Assembly: GCF_040839445.1 (NCBI RefSeq)
Contig: NZ_JBDPGJ010000003.1
Location: forward strand, 186,001 to 250,000
Length of the DNA stretch: 64,000 bases
Reading direction: 5' to 3'
From: Aquibium pacificus
GTDB lineage: Bacteria > Pseudomonadota > Alphaproteobacteria > Rhizobiales > Rhizobiaceae
Below the pieces are notes generated by a model that saw only the letters and a program-made list of their open reading frames with translations, had not been told where the DNA came from and did not search any database. Position numbers and translations under genes: made by a program. Positions within the stretch are counted from its first letter, which is position 1, and the number at the start of each line of letters is the position of its first letter. Below are positions 62,332 through 64,000 of the stretch, piece after piece.

Positions 62332-64000
62332 ATGCAATCGGAAGAGATGAAAAAAGGCTGGAGCCGGCGCCAGTTGCTAGGCAGCACTGCAGCGGTGGCG
62401 GCTGCGGGCGCAGCCGGAGCTGGCGGTGCCTTCACGCTTGCCGGAGGTGCAATTACACCGGCTGCGGCGCAGTCCGCCGCCGCTGGTGCAAACAACTGGG
62501 AAGTGAAGCCGGGGGAACTCGACGAGTACTACGTCTTCTTCTCGAGTGGTCAGACCGGCGAGGTTCGTGTCGTTGGGGCGCCCTCCATGCGCGAGATGAT
62601 GCGCATCCCGGTGTTCAACCGCTGCAGCGCGACGGGCTGGGGACAGACGAATGAGAGCCTCAAGGTGCTGACCGAAGGTCTGCTGCCGCAGACGAAGGAA
62701 TTCCTGAAGGACAAGGGAGGCATCTATCTGAACGGTGACCTGCACCACCCGCATCCTTCGCAGACCGACGGCACCTATGACGGGCGCTACCTCTACGCCA
62801 ACGACAAGGCGAATACCCGCGTCTGCCGAATCCGCCTCGATGTGATGAAGTGCGACAAGATCATCCAGTTGCCCAACCAGCACACGGTGCACGGCCTGCG
62901 CGTGCAGAAGTATCCGAAAACGGGGTATGTGTTCTGCAATGGCGAGGACCGCGTGCCGCTCCAGAACGACGGCACGACGATGAACGATCGTGGTACCTAC
63001 CGCGCGATCTTCACCGCCGTCGATGGCGAGACCATGAAGGTCGCATGGCAGATCATGGTCGACGGCAATCTCGACAATGTCGATGCCGACTATCAGGGCA
63101 AGTACGCCTTCGCCACCTGCTACAACTCGGAAGAAGGCGTCACTCTTGCCGAGATGATGAGCAACGAGCAGGACTGGATTGTCATCTTCAACCTGGGCAG
63201 GATCGAGGAAGCTGTCGCCAACGGAGACTTCGAGGAGATCAACGGCGTTCCCGTGCTCGACGGACGCAAGGGATCGCCCTACACACGCTACGTTCCGGTG
63301 CCGAATAGCCCCCACGGGATCAACACGGCGCCCGATGGCATCCACGTGGTAGCGAACGGCAAGCTGTCCCCAACGGTGACAGTCTTCGATGTGCGCAAGT
63401 TCGACGACCTGTTCGACGACTCGATCGAGCCACGGGACACAGTGGTTGCCGAGCCGGAACTCGGGCTCGGACCGCTTCATACGGCATTCGACGGCAGGGG
63501 GAACGCCTATACGACTTTGTTCATCGACAGCCAGATCTGCAAGTGGAACATCGAGGATGCCAAGCGGGCCTTCTCCGGCGAACAGGTGGACCCGATCCGG
63601 CAGAAACTCGACGTCCATTACCAGCCCGGCCACAATCACACCTCGATGGGTCAGACCAAGGAGGCGGACGGGAAGTGGCTGATCTCGCTGAACAAGTTCT
63701 CGAAGGACCGCTATCTAAATGTCGGGCCGCTCAAACCGGAGAACGATCAGCTGATCGATATCTCGGGCGACGAGATGGTGCTCGTGCACGATAACCCGAC
63801 CTTCGCGGAACCCCATGACGCGACAATCGTGCACCGCTCCAAGATCAACCCGCTGCACGTGTGGAATCGCGACGACCCGTTCTTCGCGGATGCCGTGAAG
63901 CAGGCCGAAGCGGATGGTGTTGATCTGACTGCCGACTCCACGGTCATCCGGGATGGCAACAAGGTGCGTGTCTACATGTTCTCGGTCGCCCCGGCTTTCG
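62332..64000 (+). CDS. nosZ: Nitrous oxide reductase (3' end beyond the window)
   Basis: From ATG 62332, after AAGGAGAGAACC, 556 codons are present and the reading runs off the window. A twin-arginine signal (WSRRQLLGSTAAVAAAG) leads to the clade-I NosZ propeller. CuZ histidines are visible in YLNGDLHHPHPSQTDG, NQHTVHGLRV, PNSPHGINTAPDG, LGLGPLHTAFDGRG, QPGHNHTSMGQT and FAEPHDATIVHR. The C-terminal CuA domain is missing only because the window ends. NosZ reduces N2O to N2 in the periplasm. Confidence 0.96.
   Translation, partial: MQSEEMKKGWSRRQLLGSTAAVAAAGAAGAGGAFTLAGGAITPAAAQSAAAGANNWEVKPGELDEYYVFFSSGQTGEVRVVGAPSMREMMRIPVFNRCSATGWGQTNESLKVLTEGLLPQTKEFLKDKGGIYLNGDLHHPHPSQTDGTYDGRYLYANDKANTRVCRIRLDVMKCDKIIQLPNQHTVHGLRVQKYPKTGYVFCNGEDRVPLQNDGTTMNDRGTYRAIFTAVDGETMKVAWQIMVDGNLDNVDADYQGKYAFATCYNSEEGVTLAEMMSNEQDWIVIFNLGRIEEAVANGDFEEINGVPVLDGRKGSPYTRYVPVPNSPHGINTAPDGIHVVANGKLSPTVTVFDVRKFDDLFDDSIEPRDTVVAEPELGLGPLHTAFDGRGNAYTTLFIDSQICKWNIEDAKRAFSGEQVDPIRQKLDVHYQPGHNHTSMGQTKEADGKWLISLNKFSKDRYLNVGPLKPENDQLIDISGDEMVLVHDNPTFAEPHDATIVHRSKINPLHVWNRDDPFFADAVKQAEADGVDLTADSTVIRDGNKVRVYMFSVAPAF

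Overview
The window is high-GC DNA from an alphaproteobacterium of the order Rhizobiales, most like the Mesorhizobium/Aquamicrobium/Nitratireductor group. This is judged from gene content and order (pccA, dnaE, hspQ, pcs, a cysD-cysNC-cysQ operon), rhizobial-type promoters, and the short palindromic repeats common in that group. No species can be named from the sequence alone.

The left part (1-40.5 kb) reads as ordinary chromosome. It holds a truncated DUF4212 symporter subunit, pccA, dnaE, hspQ, an AEC-type permease, a UbiH-like monooxygenase, pcs-qor, a four-gene BMP-type (nucleoside-like) ABC importer, fpr, hyuA-hyuB, a GST, cspA with a small Lys-rich gene, a DrrAB-like exporter, GFA and DUF559 genes, ogt, a lytic transglycosylase, a SelD-type FAD oxidoreductase without its SelD half, sulfate activation genes, and a four-gene cassette (dimethylformamidase-like protein, class-III aminotransferase, GNAT, acetylpolyamine-deacetylase-like hydrolase). 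Inside it are two RNA-level features: a probable trans-acting sRNA opposite and upstream of cspA, and a duplicated hairpin-plus-terminator element flanking the small Lys-rich gene.

A tRNA-Ser(UGA) at 40.43-40.52 kb marks the switch to accessory DNA. Next come a large serine recombinase with DUF2924 and DUF3489 partners, several broken genes (DUF3489 frameshift, LysR stump, an exported-protein gene with an in-frame stop), a DUF4242/AraC pair, and a compact module at 46.2-50.1 kb. That module is a membrane-anchored coiled-coil protein, a 105-aa protein, the 3' stump of a possible XRE-like regulator, and a 789-aa AAA_13 ATPase with a CxxC zinc hook related to PrrC/RloC-type proteins. It is bounded by a 20-bp imperfect direct repeat and is the best candidate here for an undescribed, probably defensive, system. 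A 45-nt tRNA-Val-like 3' fragment follows at 50.16 kb and may be an old attachment site.

From 50.7 kb onward there is a metabolic accessory region with visible gene decay: ilvD and a VOC dioxygenase-like gene, then dadA with a wrecked alanine racemase gene behind it and a wrecked TauE/SafE gene in front. The window ends in a denitrification block: two Rnk/GreA-like genes, a DUF6455 protein, pseudoazurin, two small unknown genes, a diiron ferritin-like protein, nosR and the first two thirds of nosZ. Three TTG-N8-CAA boxes of the FNR/NnrR type lie upstream of the DUF6455, pseudoazurin and nosR genes. They suggest one low-oxygen/nitric-oxide-responsive regulon that supplies electrons (pseudoazurin, NosR) to nitrous oxide reductase.
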